A stretch of 64,000 nucleotides of DNA from Tritrichomonas musculus (Eukaryota > Parabasalia > Tritrichomonadida > Tritrichomonadidae): positions 1,984,001 through 2,048,000 of the forward strand of contig JAPFFF010000003.1 in assembly GCA_039105265.1 (NCBI GenBank). Direction: 5' to 3'. The first letter of the stretch is position 1. Every line of letters starts with the position of its first letter. Shown here in pieces: positions 1 to 11,400 of the stretch. The notes beneath the pieces were generated by a model. That model saw nothing but the letters and a program-made list of their open reading frames with translations, made no database searches and had not been told where the DNA came from. The translations under genes were made by a program, and so were the position numbers.

Positions 1-34
1 AAGTGAAAACAAATAGAAATCTTTGTTATTTACA

Positions 35-955
35 ATGCCTCCACGTCGAAGCGAATCAGTAGGACGATTTTCACGTTATCCACCAAATTCTGTTCGTGCT
101 ATCCCTATCACTAAACGACAACCATCTCCTGCTTCTAGATTATATACGCGAAACAAATCTTCCGTTTCATCTATAAAGAATGGATCCACAACATCAATTG
201 GGCAAAACGTCGATGATACCGATAATACTGTTGGAACAGTTTGTCCAGATTTTGGTGATACCACCATTTTATCAGGAAAATCGATTAGATCATTTAATCG
301 TTTGGTAATTCCACCAAATGTCAAAACACTTGATCTTTCACATAATTTAATCACAGATTTTGTTGGTTTTAATCCTGGTGATTCACTTGAAGAATTAGAT
401 TTATCTCATAATCCAATTAAATCACTTAGAGGATTTCCAAATCTTTTACAAATAACTGGCCGTCAAGCATCTTCATCATTTACAAGCCATGGTCTTCTAA
501 AAAACGTTAAAATGAACGGATCTCCTTTCTCAAAGAACCAATTCTATAGAATTGCTTTAATTATTGTTATTGGTGAAAAAAACATCAGAACAATTGATGG
601 TGAAAGAATAACGGCGGCTGAAAGAAGAATCGCTTCAACATATCCACCTGAATGCGCTCAATTGCTCAGATCAGGTTGGCAAATTACATATCCAGCTCCA
701 CCAAAAAGCGAATTACCAAAAATAAAAGCTCAATTAGCAGAGAGTTTACGAAGCGCTGAATCTTCATTTAACTTGTCAGCTCCAATTTCAAGGACAGCAA
801 CTGTCGTCATGAAATCTCCAGTTATTAAAAGAAAAGTTAAACCCCAATCAAAAATATATGAAGATAACTTGAAGGAGCAAGAAAAGGAAATTGAAGAACT
901 CCAAAAAGAAATTTCAAAATTGGAAGGTCAAGTTAATGCTCAAAATGATAAGTAA
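35..955 (+). CDS. Leucine-rich-repeat protein with C-terminal coiled coil
   Basis: The product is 306 residues from the ATG at 35; the open frame extends 12 bases upstream only through a TTG. The N-terminal ~65 residues are basic and Ser/Pro-rich and look disordered. Residues ~85-145 hold leucine-rich repeats: 'LDLSHNLITDF' and 'LDLSHNPIKSL' are clear LRR cores, capped by a segment on 'FYRIALIIVIG'. The last ~35 residues (KEQEKEIEELQKEISKLEG) form a coiled coil. LRR proteins of this short type usually act as protein-binding scaffolds, and in flagellates many are axonemal or basal-body parts. No catalytic motif is visible. The start lies close to the window edge, so its promoter cannot be judged. 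The LRR call is firm; the cellular role is unknown. Confidence 0.8.
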   Translation: MPPRRSESVGRFSRYPPNSVRAIPITKRQPSPASRLYTRNKSSVSSIKNGSTTSIGQNVDDTDNTVGTVCPDFGDTTILSGKSIRSFNRLVIPPNVKTLDLSHNLITDFVGFNPGDSLEELDLSHNPIKSLRGFPNLLQITGRQASSSFTSHGLLKNVKMNGSPFSKNQFYRIALIIVIGEKNIRTIDGERITAAERRIASTYPPECAQLLRSGWQITYPAPPKSELPKIKAQLAESLRSAESSFNLSAPISRTATVVMKSPVIKRKVKPQSKIYEDNLKEQEKEIEELQKEISKLEGQVNAQNDK

Positions 956-1710
956 GCTTATATTTTTTTTTTTTTTTTTTGATATTTTTTGAAAGTAATA
1001 ATATTTAATCTATTTGATTGAAAATAAATATTTTCTGTGAAAAAATAGCTTTTTGATTTTTCTTTATTTCCAAACCATTTATTATTTACAAGCTTCAAGA
1101 AGTATTATATAAACAGTTTCACTCAATTACTTGTTAATTATCAAAAATTAAAAAGGAAGCTGAAATTAATTTAAAGTTTTTCTTTAATATACATAGTAAT
1201 AAACTTATATGTGAACAAATTAAATTTAAATTTTTACATTTGGTTTTGAAAATTTATAGATTAAATTTTTTTTTGCTAATTTCATTTCTTAATTTGAAGA
1301 ATTAGATATTTTCCATTGCATGTGGATAATAATGTAAATTTTTTTTGACTAATTTTATTATTTATATTTTGATATTTAAATTTTTAGTTGATAATCGAAA
1401 AATATTAATCAAGATAATTCCATTTTAATGAAATAAATGCTAATTTCTCAAAAACTCAAATTTTATCAAAAAACATCAACGTATTACCGATAAAACAAAA
1501 CATTATTTTTACATTATATATATGATAAATTTACTGTTTTTTAAAAGAAATAAATCAATAATCTAAAATTGATAGAAATAACATCAAATATTAAATATTC
1601 AATGATAATAGAAATTTTGAAATAAAATCGATCTCTCTCAATTTTATAATCGCAAGAAATAATATAGAAAACAATGAAATATTTCATTTATAATCATTTT
1701 TTAGGAAAAA
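956..1710. other. AT-rich spacer
   Basis: This stretch follows the LRR gene and is close to 80% A+T with long T and A runs, including a run of about 18 T just after the stop codon. I see no coding pattern, RNA gene or inverted repeat of note. Confidence 0.6.
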
Positions 1711-2007
1711 ACGTACATACGTTGTAAATTATTTTGTTCTTATACGTTATTTTTTTATTCTATGAAAAATAACGATAAGCATATCACATCAACCCTTTTC
1801 ATAGCAAAACTATACGTTATCAAAACTTTTTCAATGAAATAAAAGTTTTCTCACAATAAAATATTTTATTTTTAAAAACTACATTTATGATCCTTACTAT
1901 AATTTTATATATCACTGAATATAAAAGCACCGAATTGGATATTTTTTTTTTTTATCACATATAAAAACGTTTCGAATAAATATACGTTAGTCGAATACTC
2001 TAAACGT
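1711..2007 (+). promoter_or_regulatory. Cluster of ACGT-core (Myb-like) sites upstream of the RCC1 gene
   Basis: Seven ACGT cores lie in 300 bases of AT-rich DNA (1711, 1719, 1744, 1814, 1967, 1984, 2004). Three are near-identical copies of TATACGTTA (1741-1749, 1811-1819, 1981-1989). TAACGATA, the Myb recognition element described for the Trichomonas vaginalis ap65-1 promoter, occurs at 1770-1777. The same TATACGTTA word lies upstream of other genes in this window (23905, 39606; a CATACGTTA variant at 42364). A Myb-type promoter element is the likely meaning. This is an inference from motif density and position. Confidence 0.45.
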
Positions 2008-2087
2008 ACATGGATTTTATGAAGGTTTTATCTATTGAAAAAATTGAATTTATATTGAAAATTCAAGGAATTAAAAACCGCAAAAAA

Positions 2088-3578
2088 ATGAAGGTTGCTG
2101 GCGCAAACGAGTACAGTCAACTTTGTGCAGACTCGAACAACAAAAGTGCGAGTTATTACCCAGTGATTTGCCCACCAGTGGAGTCACGCCTTGACATTTC
2201 ACAAGCTCTGTCATATTCTGTTTATCGTGATCATGCAGTTTGGATCACTCGTGAAATGAAGGCTCATGCGGTTGGAGACAATAGCAACGGGCGAATATCT
2301 GGCGATCTTCCAAAAGATAAGCTTAGTGAGGAATCTGAGTTCGAAGTTCGTGATAAGGAAGGAAATTCATATGATATTATTTCGGCTGTTTGTGGATCAT
2401 GGTACACGTTGTACCTCATTAAATCATTAAATGCCCAAGAAAGGAAGCTAGCATATGTTGTTTACAACAAAAATGATGGAGAACCACTTTTTCTGAACAT
2501 AAATGGTCGGTCACCAATTGGCCTTTTTGGTGGTGAAAACAAGTCAGCAGCGATAGATTCCAGTGGATCCATTATCATAGTCAGCGAATCTATCTTTGAT
2601 AGCCCAGATGCCATTCCTCAGATCATTTCCCTTCCCGGGGAAGAAAAAGCTATTGGCGTAGCCTGTTGCAACAACTTTATCGGCGCTCTTTCAAATTCAG
2701 GCCGAGTTTATTTATCGGTTATTCAAAAGGACAACTCATTTTCAGAATTTGCCGAAGTACCGACACTTTCAGGTATCAAATTTATTGACATTTCAGGCAC
2801 TTTTGAACATTGTTTAGCGGTTTCAGAAGAAGGTCGAGTATTTGGCCTTGGTTCCAATTATAACGGCGCACTTGGACTTGGACGTAAATTGAAGAAAGCA
2901 GACAAATTCAAAGAGATTCATGGAATTGAATCATTAAAGATCAAAGCTGCTTTCGCCGGTTTCAATGATTCATTGTTTTTGACAGAAGATGGACAGGTCC
3001 TTTCATGCGGAAACAACTCATGCGGACAACTTTTATCAAACACTCCTCCAAGCACAAAATTTGTTTCATTGCCTAAAGAAACAACAATTGCTAAAGGCGC
3101 AACTTTTTGTATAGCCGGTTATGCACTGTCGGCGGTTTTTGTCGGTAGTGAACCTCCTCCTTATTCACCGAACAAAAAGATTTGCGACGAACTCTTCGAG
3201 AAACAAAGAGTCTTCGTTCAAAAGCTTTTGGAAGCTGGAATGCAAATCGACATCCCGCCAATTAATCAATCCGAATCCCAGACCCAGACAAAGAATGATC
3301 AAGCGGACGCCGAAACAAATGCTGACGATCAAGGCCCTTTGGAAGAAACTATCACGCAAACTATCGATAGAGCTGTCAAACATGACGACGCTGAAACTCA
3401 GCCTATCGAAGATCCTAAACATGATGATGCATCCGTTCAGCCTCAGAAAAATCCTCTCCAAATCAATCAGGATCCTGCTAACACAATAGAAATGAAGGCA
3501 ACCGAAAATTTGAGAAATGAGGCCCCTCCTCCACCAGCTCCAGAACCAGAAAAATCAAAATGTTGTCTTTTGATATAA
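2088..3578 (+). CDS. RCC1-like beta-propeller protein with C-terminal CaaX box
   Basis: From the ATG at 2088 the product is 496 residues and begins 'MKVAGANEYSQLC', a usual opening for an RCC1 repeat. The frame stays open to an earlier ATG at 2010, but those 26 residues are Lys/Ile-rich and do not fit the fold. RCC1-type repeats run to about residue 350; the clearest are 'HCLAVSEEGRVFGLGSNYNGALGLG' (near 240-265) and 'DSLFLTEDGQVLSCGNNSCGQLL' (near 291-315). After this comes an acidic, Gln-rich linker with two copies of KHDDA(E/S)(T/V)QP, a Pro-rich stretch, and the C-terminus KSKCCLLI. The last four residues form a CaaX box, and the extra Cys before it could be palmitoylated. A prenylated, membrane-bound RCC1 protein is therefore expected, recalling RPGR in ciliated eukaryotes. 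Guanine exchange activity cannot be inferred. Confidence 0.85.
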   Translation: MKVAGANEYSQLCADSNNKSASYYPVICPPVESRLDISQALSYSVYRDHAVWITREMKAHAVGDNSNGRISGDLPKDKLSEESEFEVRDKEGNSYDIISAVCGSWYTLYLIKSLNAQERKLAYVVYNKNDGEPLFLNINGRSPIGLFGGENKSAAIDSSGSIIIVSESIFDSPDAIPQIISLPGEEKAIGVACCNNFIGALSNSGRVYLSVIQKDNSFSEFAEVPTLSGIKFIDISGTFEHCLAVSEEGRVFGLGSNYNGALGLGRKLKKADKFKEIHGIESLKIKAAFAGFNDSLFLTEDGQVLSCGNNSCGQLLSNTPPSTKFVSLPKETTIAKGATFCIAGYALSAVFVGSEPPPYSPNKKICDELFEKQRVFVQKLLEAGMQIDIPPINQSESQTQTKNDQADAETNADDQGPLEETITQTIDRAVKHDDAETQPIEDPKHDDASVQPQKNPLQINQDPANTIEMKATENLRNEAPPPPAPEPEKSKCCLLI

Positions 3579-5627
3579 CTTTTTATTTATTTAACATATT
3601 TATTTTATTTTTTTTTTATATTTCTCCGAACTTTGTTAATGAGTTCGAGATTAATTAATTTTTTTTAATTAAAATTTTAAAATGAAAATTATTAAATACT
3701 TTTTAATCTATTTTTGTCTTCTATTGTTTAAACTAATTTGATTTGGTGAATAATGCCTTTTTTGAAAAAAGATATTTAATGAAGTAAATGCCTTTTTTGA
3801 AATATGAGATTATACCATCTAATTTATTAATTTGATTGTCAAAATAAGTGTTATTTTTAATAATTAATACTTGTTTTAGATTTAATGGAAAAAGTTTTTT
3901 TAAAATTTCAACAAAAAGAGAATATTTTTTATATATATGTATTATAAGTGAAAAGAAATATTTAACTTAGCATGAAATTATTTATTTTTAACTCTATTTG
4001 GAATATATTCAATGAATAATAATAGAATTACTCCCAAAATTTATAGAGAATAATATATTATTGTTATATTTGAAAAGTAAATATAACCAGATATATATAT
4101 TTTAATTCATTATAATAACCAAAATCAAAATAATTTTTTTTTTTTATGTTTAAATGAAATAATAATTATTATTTTGGCATATATAGCAAATAATTAGTCA
4201 TATGAGAAGGATATTATTTGACAATAATCAAATGAATTGTAAATCAGAATCTTTTTTAGAGAAATATCAAAAAAAACATATAAATTACAATTACAATTTG
4301 CAATTTTTTACATGTAATTATCTTAAATTAAATTAAATTTGCTTTCCTTTCAATTGCTATATTAAGATTAACTTTATTACTAATAATTCCCTTCATGCAA
4401 AAAAAGAAATTGTCATATGTAATCAGTTGTTATATACAAGTCATTTAGCTCTATTTCAATCTGATATATCTTTTTTTATTTGTGCTTATAAATGTAAATT
4501 AACATTTTTAAACCTTATGGATAATATTATTTTGTTATTCAAGTATTTTATGAAGTTAATGGTAATATATAACAAAGAAATGAAGCACAAAGCATAAATC
4601 ATTCCAAACTATAAATAATTTGCAATTTATCAAACAAATACAGCATTTAATCCCAATTATAATGGATTGTGTTTTACATTAAAACAGTTATAGTTAAATA
4701 TTGCTCTTTTTTTTTTATATATATCGTTCAATATTAAATTTATCTTTCCAATCAATTGCTAAATTTAAACTAATGATAATCAGTTAAAAAACAAGTTAAA
4801 TACTCAAAACAATCTGCATATTGAGAATAACTAAATCAAAATTAATAACATCTCGGTTGACGTCACCAGAAGTAGGTGGGTTTTCATGTTGATTTCGAAA
4901 GAAACTGGCACCACAAATGATTGTTTTGAAAGGTTGAAATATGTTATCTCAGAAAAGAGAAATTTAATTCTTTTGATATGTGATTGATTGAATTGAACCT
5001 AAATTATAATGAATCAGACATTTTTTTTAATTTAAAAATACTAAGAAAAGATATTAATATATCATGAAAAGAATCTAATATCATTATTTTTTATTATACT
5101 ATAAATTAGTGAATTTATAAATTTCTCAAACAAATTCTAATATATTATGGAGCACTGATAGAAATATAAGATTTTACAGATTTAAATCCTTAAAATCTCA
5201 AAGTTACAATAAATAAAATACCACATTTTTTATTAAATTTACTTTTGTTTTACGCTTGCCAATAAATACTACTAAAAATTTAAAAATATGTTTTTCATTT
5301 ATCAAAAAAATCTAAAAAAAAAAGAGTTAAAAAAAAGTTTTTTTCGAAATTAATGAAAAGTACGATACCACTTTTTCTAAAAATAAATCGAAAAGGTTTG
5401 GAACTTTTTAAAAATGACGATCATCTCACCTCAATCATTAATTTGTAAATGAATATTAAATTGCAAAAGACTCTTTTTCAATCAAAAATATTTTGTTTTT
5501 AATTATAATTTCTAATTAGATTATAAATTTACTTTTTTTTTTTTTTTTTTTTATTTTCAATGAGATCCATTGAAAATCAGAGATTTTCTCGTCCATTTGA
5601 AGGCCTTTTTTTTTTCTCTAATTTTTT
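3579..5627. other. Long AT-rich spacer with one mixed-composition patch
   Basis: Two kilobases of AT-rich DNA between the RCC1 and Tudor-SN genes, with no coding pattern on either strand. The exception is about 4850-4920, which is clearly richer in G+C. It holds the perfect palindrome TGACGTCA (4858-4865, the CRE core) followed by CCAG (4866-4869), which can pair with CTGG (4905-4908). A run of about 20 T lies near 5530-5552. Confidence 0.5.
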
Positions 5628-8060
5628 ATGACTTACCGTGGAATAGTCAACGGTGTTTTATCAGGCGATTCCCTTTTAGTACGATTTCTTCCACCATGCC
5701 CAGATCCTTTACAAATTATATCTCTTGAAAATGTTTGTGCTCCACGATATGGATCAAACAATGGTGACAAACTAGATCAACCTCATGGATGCGAATCTTT
5801 TGAATTTCTTAGGCAATTGTGTGTTGGACAAAGAATTACAATTCCACAAAATGGAAGACCTTCTGAGAGAACTAGAGGCCATTCAATATTTGGCCAATTA
5901 CCCGTTGTTTTTCGCCACGTTTCGCTTTGCAACCAAGATAATAAAGATGTTGCGTTGATTACAACAAGGGCAGGTTGGACTCGAGTTCGACAGCCTAATT
6001 ATACTGATGATTATATTGAAAGTTTACTCGATGCACAAAAAAAGGCACAAGCTGAAAATATTGGAATTTGGAGGCCAAACGGAATTGTACGCCATCTTCC
6101 TGTTCGATATGATCCAGAAATTATTGTTAAAACAAAATATTATAATGCTCTTGTCGAAGGAGTTTTAAATGGAACAACGCTTACTCTTTTTTTACTTCCA
6201 AGAAATGAATATATATTTTTCCAGATTGATGGATGCACTGCGCCATCAACACGCAAAGATAATACTGCAGAATATGGTCAAGAAAGCCGAGAGTTTATTG
6301 CAAGATTTCTCCTTAATCGAATTATAAGAATTCAAATATGCGATTATACAGATAACAAACTTTTTATTGGTTGTATATTAGGTAGGAGTGATATGGCCGT
6401 AAGACATTTAATTGAAAATGGCCTTGCAAAATTTAGACCATATATATCTCAATTCGTATTAACAGGCGATGATTATATCCGTGCTGAAAACAAAGCTAAA
6501 TTAGAAAAGAAAAATCTTTGGAGTGATTTTGTGGTCACACCAATCAAATATGAAAAAAGGAAAATTAAAGGGCATGTTTATTCAATTATTAATTCTTATA
6601 TTATTAATATTTCTACCAAAAATGAACCAAATCCTAACAATCCTAGTAATCAAACTATTTACAAAATTCATTTAAACTGTATTCGCGTTCCTCCTTTTTG
6701 CTCCGAACCTTTTGGATTTGAAGCACGAGAATACCTGAGAAAGCTTTTAGTCGGGAAAGATGTCGAAGCTATTATCGAAGGAAAAATTGAAGATTATGGT
6801 GAATTTGGAACAGTATTCTACAATGATATTTGTATTAACGAACAACTCTGTCGCTTAGGATATGCATGCACAGCAGATCCACTTGCAATAGGCTGCACTT
6901 CTGACTATTATAACGCCTTTTTGGCTGCTGAAAATATTGCCAAAGAGCAAAAATTAGGAATATTCAATGATGATCCAAATAGTCAACCTGAAGTTTTTGA
7001 ATTTGGAAAGATCACTTCACAAAAATTAAACGGACCACAAAAAGGAATAATTGAGAAATGCCTTAAAGGATGCAGGTTTCTTGTTTCGGTTCCATCCAAG
7101 AGAGTCATGGTCCGACTTGGCTTGAATGGAATTACTCCAAGCGACACATTTGTTGACGAAGCTAAAACATTTTGTGGAATGAATTATACCCAAAGAGATG
7201 TCCTTTTCGAAATATCAAATGTTGATAAGTCTCATCTTGCATATTCAAACATGACTTTAATATTCGATGAAAACAACAATTCAAGTGAAAGCAATAATAG
7301 TAAGTCAAACATTGATGTTGCAGCTGATATTTTAGCAAACGGTTTTGCTGAAGTGAATCCAAACTCACCTATTAATCAAGACCATATCGCTGCTCAAAAC
7401 AGAGCTAAAAGGGAAGGAAAAGGAATTTGGAAATCTACACAAAAGAAAGAAGTGCCACCTCTCGAATTTAACCAGGTTTATCGTGTTAATGTTGAAGAAA
7501 TAATTGATCCTTTAACGTATGTTGTTCATCATCTTTCAGAAAAAGTTGAACAAGCATTACAATCAGCAAACAAACCAATTACATTCCCACCGCCAATAAA
7601 CGAACTCGTTGTTGCAAAGCCAGAAGATATGGCCTATCTTGCTGTCGTTGAAAAAGTCAATGAAGATCGAGGAACTTGTAATGTATCGCTTGTAGAATTT
7701 AAGATTGATTCAAGCCAAACTGAGATATCTAAAGATGAATTATTCGAATTACCTGAATCATTAAAAGATATGGAAAAACAAACTAGAGTTGTTCATTTGG
7801 GTTGCTTGTCTGATCCAATTGATAACACTGATTATATTCATGAATTAACTGATGGAGCCATTCTATATATGCATTTGATGTATGTTGATGATCATGAAGA
7901 AGTTTTATTGACTGATTCTGAATTAATCACCGGCGGTTCATTAAATGCAATGCTTATAAATCAAAAAATTGCACGATATAAAGAAGCAAACGTCAATGAG
8001 AAATTCAAAGATATTGTAAATAACTTGAAAATGTTGTCTGATGCCGTTAATCAGTCTTAA
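5628..8060 (+). CDS. Tudor staphylococcal nuclease (Tudor-SN / SND1 homologue)
   Basis: An 810-residue protein with the SND1 layout. Four tandem staphylococcal-nuclease-like (OB-fold) domains begin near residues 3, 170, 312 and 468. Typical signatures are 'GIVNGVLSGDSLLVRF', 'YGQESREFIARFLL', 'FGFEAREYLRKLLVG' and the domain-ending 'A...AKxExxGIW' motifs near 140, 300, 450 and 600. A Tudor domain flanked by a split fifth SN domain follows (about 611-800), with 'DMAYLAVVEKVNEDRG' as the Tudor core. Human SND1 is 910 residues, so this is slightly short. Family members work in RNA metabolism: spliceosome assembly, stress granules, degradation of edited or small RNA. The Arg/Asp/Glu catalytic set of bacterial nuclease is not evident in every repeat, as is usual for the family. 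Confidence 0.92.
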   Translation: MTYRGIVNGVLSGDSLLVRFLPPCPDPLQIISLENVCAPRYGSNNGDKLDQPHGCESFEFLRQLCVGQRITIPQNGRPSERTRGHSIFGQLPVVFRHVSLCNQDNKDVALITTRAGWTRVRQPNYTDDYIESLLDAQKKAQAENIGIWRPNGIVRHLPVRYDPEIIVKTKYYNALVEGVLNGTTLTLFLLPRNEYIFFQIDGCTAPSTRKDNTAEYGQESREFIARFLLNRIIRIQICDYTDNKLFIGCILGRSDMAVRHLIENGLAKFRPYISQFVLTGDDYIRAENKAKLEKKNLWSDFVVTPIKYEKRKIKGHVYSIINSYIINISTKNEPNPNNPSNQTIYKIHLNCIRVPPFCSEPFGFEAREYLRKLLVGKDVEAIIEGKIEDYGEFGTVFYNDICINEQLCRLGYACTADPLAIGCTSDYYNAFLAAENIAKEQKLGIFNDDPNSQPEVFEFGKITSQKLNGPQKGIIEKCLKGCRFLVSVPSKRVMVRLGLNGITPSDTFVDEAKTFCGMNYTQRDVLFEISNVDKSHLAYSNMTLIFDENNNSSESNNSKSNIDVAADILANGFAEVNPNSPINQDHIAAQNRAKREGKGIWKSTQKKEVPPLEFNQVYRVNVEEIIDPLTYVVHHLSEKVEQALQSANKPITFPPPINELVVAKPEDMAYLAVVEKVNEDRGTCNVSLVEFKIDSSQTEISKDELFELPESLKDMEKQTRVVHLGCLSDPIDNTDYIHELTDGAILYMHLMYVDDHEEVLLTDSELITGGSLNAMLINQKIARYKEANVNEKFKDIVNNLKMLSDAVNQS

Positions 8061-8443
8061 TAGAATTCCAAAATCAAATTTTTTATTAGATTTTTTTTTT
8101 ATAATTATTATTATATGCAAATTTGATTTTGATTAAATTTATAAACTGTAAAATATGATATACATAACCAACAATCAAACATGATATAAATACATATTAT
8201 AACTATCTTATATAAACCGCAATCAATAATGATCATTATATTTATTTTTTGTTTCTATGCATTTTTACTTTTTAAAATTTATTTTCAGCATGTTTAATAT
8301 TATATAATAGTATAAAAAAGTTTTTAGATAAACAACTATTCTTGAATAGATGTTTAAATTTTATACGAATTCAAAAAGTTTATAATTGAATACTTTATAA
8401 CAAAAATAACGATTTTTCTGAAAATTTTATATTATAAAAAATA
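8061..8443. other. AT-rich spacer with putative promoter
   Basis: No coding pattern is visible. The sequence AATAACGATTT at about 8404-8414 resembles the Myb-type AACG element and sits about 35 bases before the next start codon. No TCAYTW initiator is evident. Confidence 0.4.
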
Positions 8444-11400
8444 ATGACGGATGCCCCGAGATCTACAACACAACTCGAGCATCTTATTCAGGACCCAGAA
8501 CTTTTTGATGTTGGCGTAGAATATACTGCGATTCGTGATATTCTACTTGATGTTGTTTCAAAAGTTAATGCACTATCTAACAAAACAATCAAATGTACAG
8601 CCCCAGAAGTTAATGATAACAAAGATGATGATATTAAACAACTAACTCAGCAATTCATTCAACTACAAGAATCCACAAAGCAACAATACTCAGAATTTAA
8701 TAATGAATTGCATGAACTTAAGGTCTTTTTCTCCTTTCAGCTAAAAGATTTTCGTGAAAAATATGACCGCTCTTTATCGCGACTTTCAAATTCAATTTCT
8801 AATCCAGAATCGTCACGTGTGGTTAACGAGCCACAAATTGAATATATTACAGATGACGATCGATGTGATCAACTTTCAAAACAAATTGAAAGTTTAACAG
8901 CAAGATTTGACAACTTAATGAAAATGATTGATACGAACAATATAGGGAGAGGGAATTTAAGTAGTAGGAAACCATCAAAATTGAATGTTCCATCTGTAGA
9001 AAAAATTACACCAATTACATTAGACTCATCTGATAAATCACAAACAATAAACACAAGTATTCCAAAAATGGATTTAAATCTTTCGAGAAAGCAGATTGAT
9101 GATATTGGCGATTTGACTGAAGAAGTCCCTCTTACTATACCAGAAAAGCCAGAAAGTCAGCCTGTGTCACCTGTCTTAAAACCTATTATTGATATTACCC
9201 ACAAAGAAATTAAAAAAGATCCACGAGTTGATGATTTAGTACTTCAAGTTAGATCAATAATTGATGAAATGAAAAATAGCTCTGAAAAGTCAAAAAAAAT
9301 GGTAACAACAATCAATAATTTAATCAAAGAATTTGAAAAGCAATCTGCAGAAGTTTCTTATTGCAGAACGGAAATTGAAAATAGAAATGATGAACTAGAT
9401 CGAATTTATGATAAAATGGCAGGCATTAGTGTTGATTCACAAAAAGCATTGCAAGATAAATTCGATGAGCTTTTATCAGTAGAAAAATCAACTGAAAAGT
9501 CTAATTCAAAGAATCCTGAGGGAAGCACTGTTAGAATAGTAAATGACCAAAATTCAGTTAATCAAGCCACAATTACAGCATTAGAAGGTTTAAAAAACAG
9601 TTTTATCAGCAATTTTGAAAAATTAGATTCAAATTATAGGCCCCAAATCAGTTATTTAAAGCAAGAAATAAATCAGTTGAAAAATCAGGTGAAAAATCTT
9701 GGAGGAACTCTCGAAGAAATTTCAGTTCCAAAATTCGCTTCATCTCCAATTCCACAGGTTGAGCTTCAAATTCCATCACCATCTAAAAATCAATCCGAAA
9801 ATAATTCTTCAAGAAATTCCGCTGGAAATAAATCGTCGCATATTTCAGGCTCATCCTCTCTCAATACAAATGAGAAAACGACTGAATCATATGTACAAAC
9901 TGATGAAAGTTTTAATGATATCCCTATAAGAAGGTTTTCTGCATCTACACCAAATGGATCAATTCCAAAAACGATTGACATTTTTAATATTGGTACATTT
10001 ATTCCTTCGAATGGAACAAATAATGGACCAAAATCCACAGTTGTGACAAGTGGCGATGATCATAAAAGTATTCCTCAAGATGAACTTTTACTGGGGGTAC
10101 CAAGCGACTCTACTCCACAAAGCAAGAAAGATAATATTCACATTTCATCTATAAAAACAGTTAGGTCAAATAATCAGACTCCACGTTCACCATATCAGAA
10201 GGCTGAATTCTCATTTGAACATTTATTGAGTTTAAGTATTGTTAGTGATGATATACAACAATTAATAGCTAATGCTGTCAGAGATCAGATAAACGAAGAA
10301 CGTCTGAAGGAATTATCTAAAATAGAGTCAGAAAAGCCTGCAAATGTAGGAATTGATGTTGATTCAATTATGAAGCAAATCTCTGATTTGCAACAAAAAA
10401 GTTCAGATTCTGAACCAAGTCAGCAATCAAATTCATCTCAAAAAAATGACAATAGCGGACTTATCATTGCTACAAGTATTGTTGAAAAATTTAAGCCTGT
10501 TATCGATAATCACGAAAATAGGATTTCAGCTCTTCAAAAGCATATTGAAATACTCGAAGCTACTCAAGATCAATCAAAGAAATTAATCCAACAACTTCAA
10601 ACTCAAATGAAGCATTCGCAAACATCGTCGATTATTAAAAATCATCATCCGACGATTGTTTCGCCACGACCATCTTCGAAAAAGTTCAATTTCCACACTT
10701 CAAAGAAAGATAATCAAAAGAAATCAGAAGAAAATAAAAACGAGCAGCCACAACAGCCAAATGAAAATCAAGAGAAAAATAAAAATCCATCTTTTGATTA
10801 TGATTCTTTAGATCATCCAAATAGACCAAGTACCTCTGGAGATCAGCGAGGACGGAATGGTTCAAGAATAGTTTTAAATGTTATTCGTGATGGTGATGAT
10901 GATGATGGGGAATTTTCTATAACTGAATCAGATCTGATGGAATTCAAAACAAAAATTCATAATCTTGAAAGAGCATATAAATCTCTTTCAAAGAAAATGT
11001 CTGCTATGCAGTCTGCTAATAATTCACGTCCGCCAACAGCCCCAAGCCCTAAAAGAAATGAAGATGATAAAGTCGAAGTTATTAGTCCTAAAAAAGTAGA
11101 TAAAGAAAACAATGAAGTTGAAAAAGATAAGATTAATGAAGAGAATAAAACAGAAGAAGAAGAAAAAGTTGAAGAAAAGAAATTAGCAACTATATCAATT
11201 CCACCTGTTCCAAAGAAACTTGATATGCTAGATAAAATTAATCCAAACTTTAAATCGCAAATTGAAATGAGAAGATCGGATCAAGAAATCGATGTTGCAT
11301 TACAAAATCTCAGTTTATCGAAAACAGGTTCACAAACTTCTTCAACTCCACTCTTTGATGTTGTCGAGCGTGAACGAACGCTTCAACAACAGGAACTTGA

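Noticed and set aside
2010-2087. Upstream extension of the RCC1 frame to ATG 2010
   Set aside because: The 26 extra residues are Lys/Ile-rich with no fold, and the RCC1 repeat starts exactly at the ATG at 2088.
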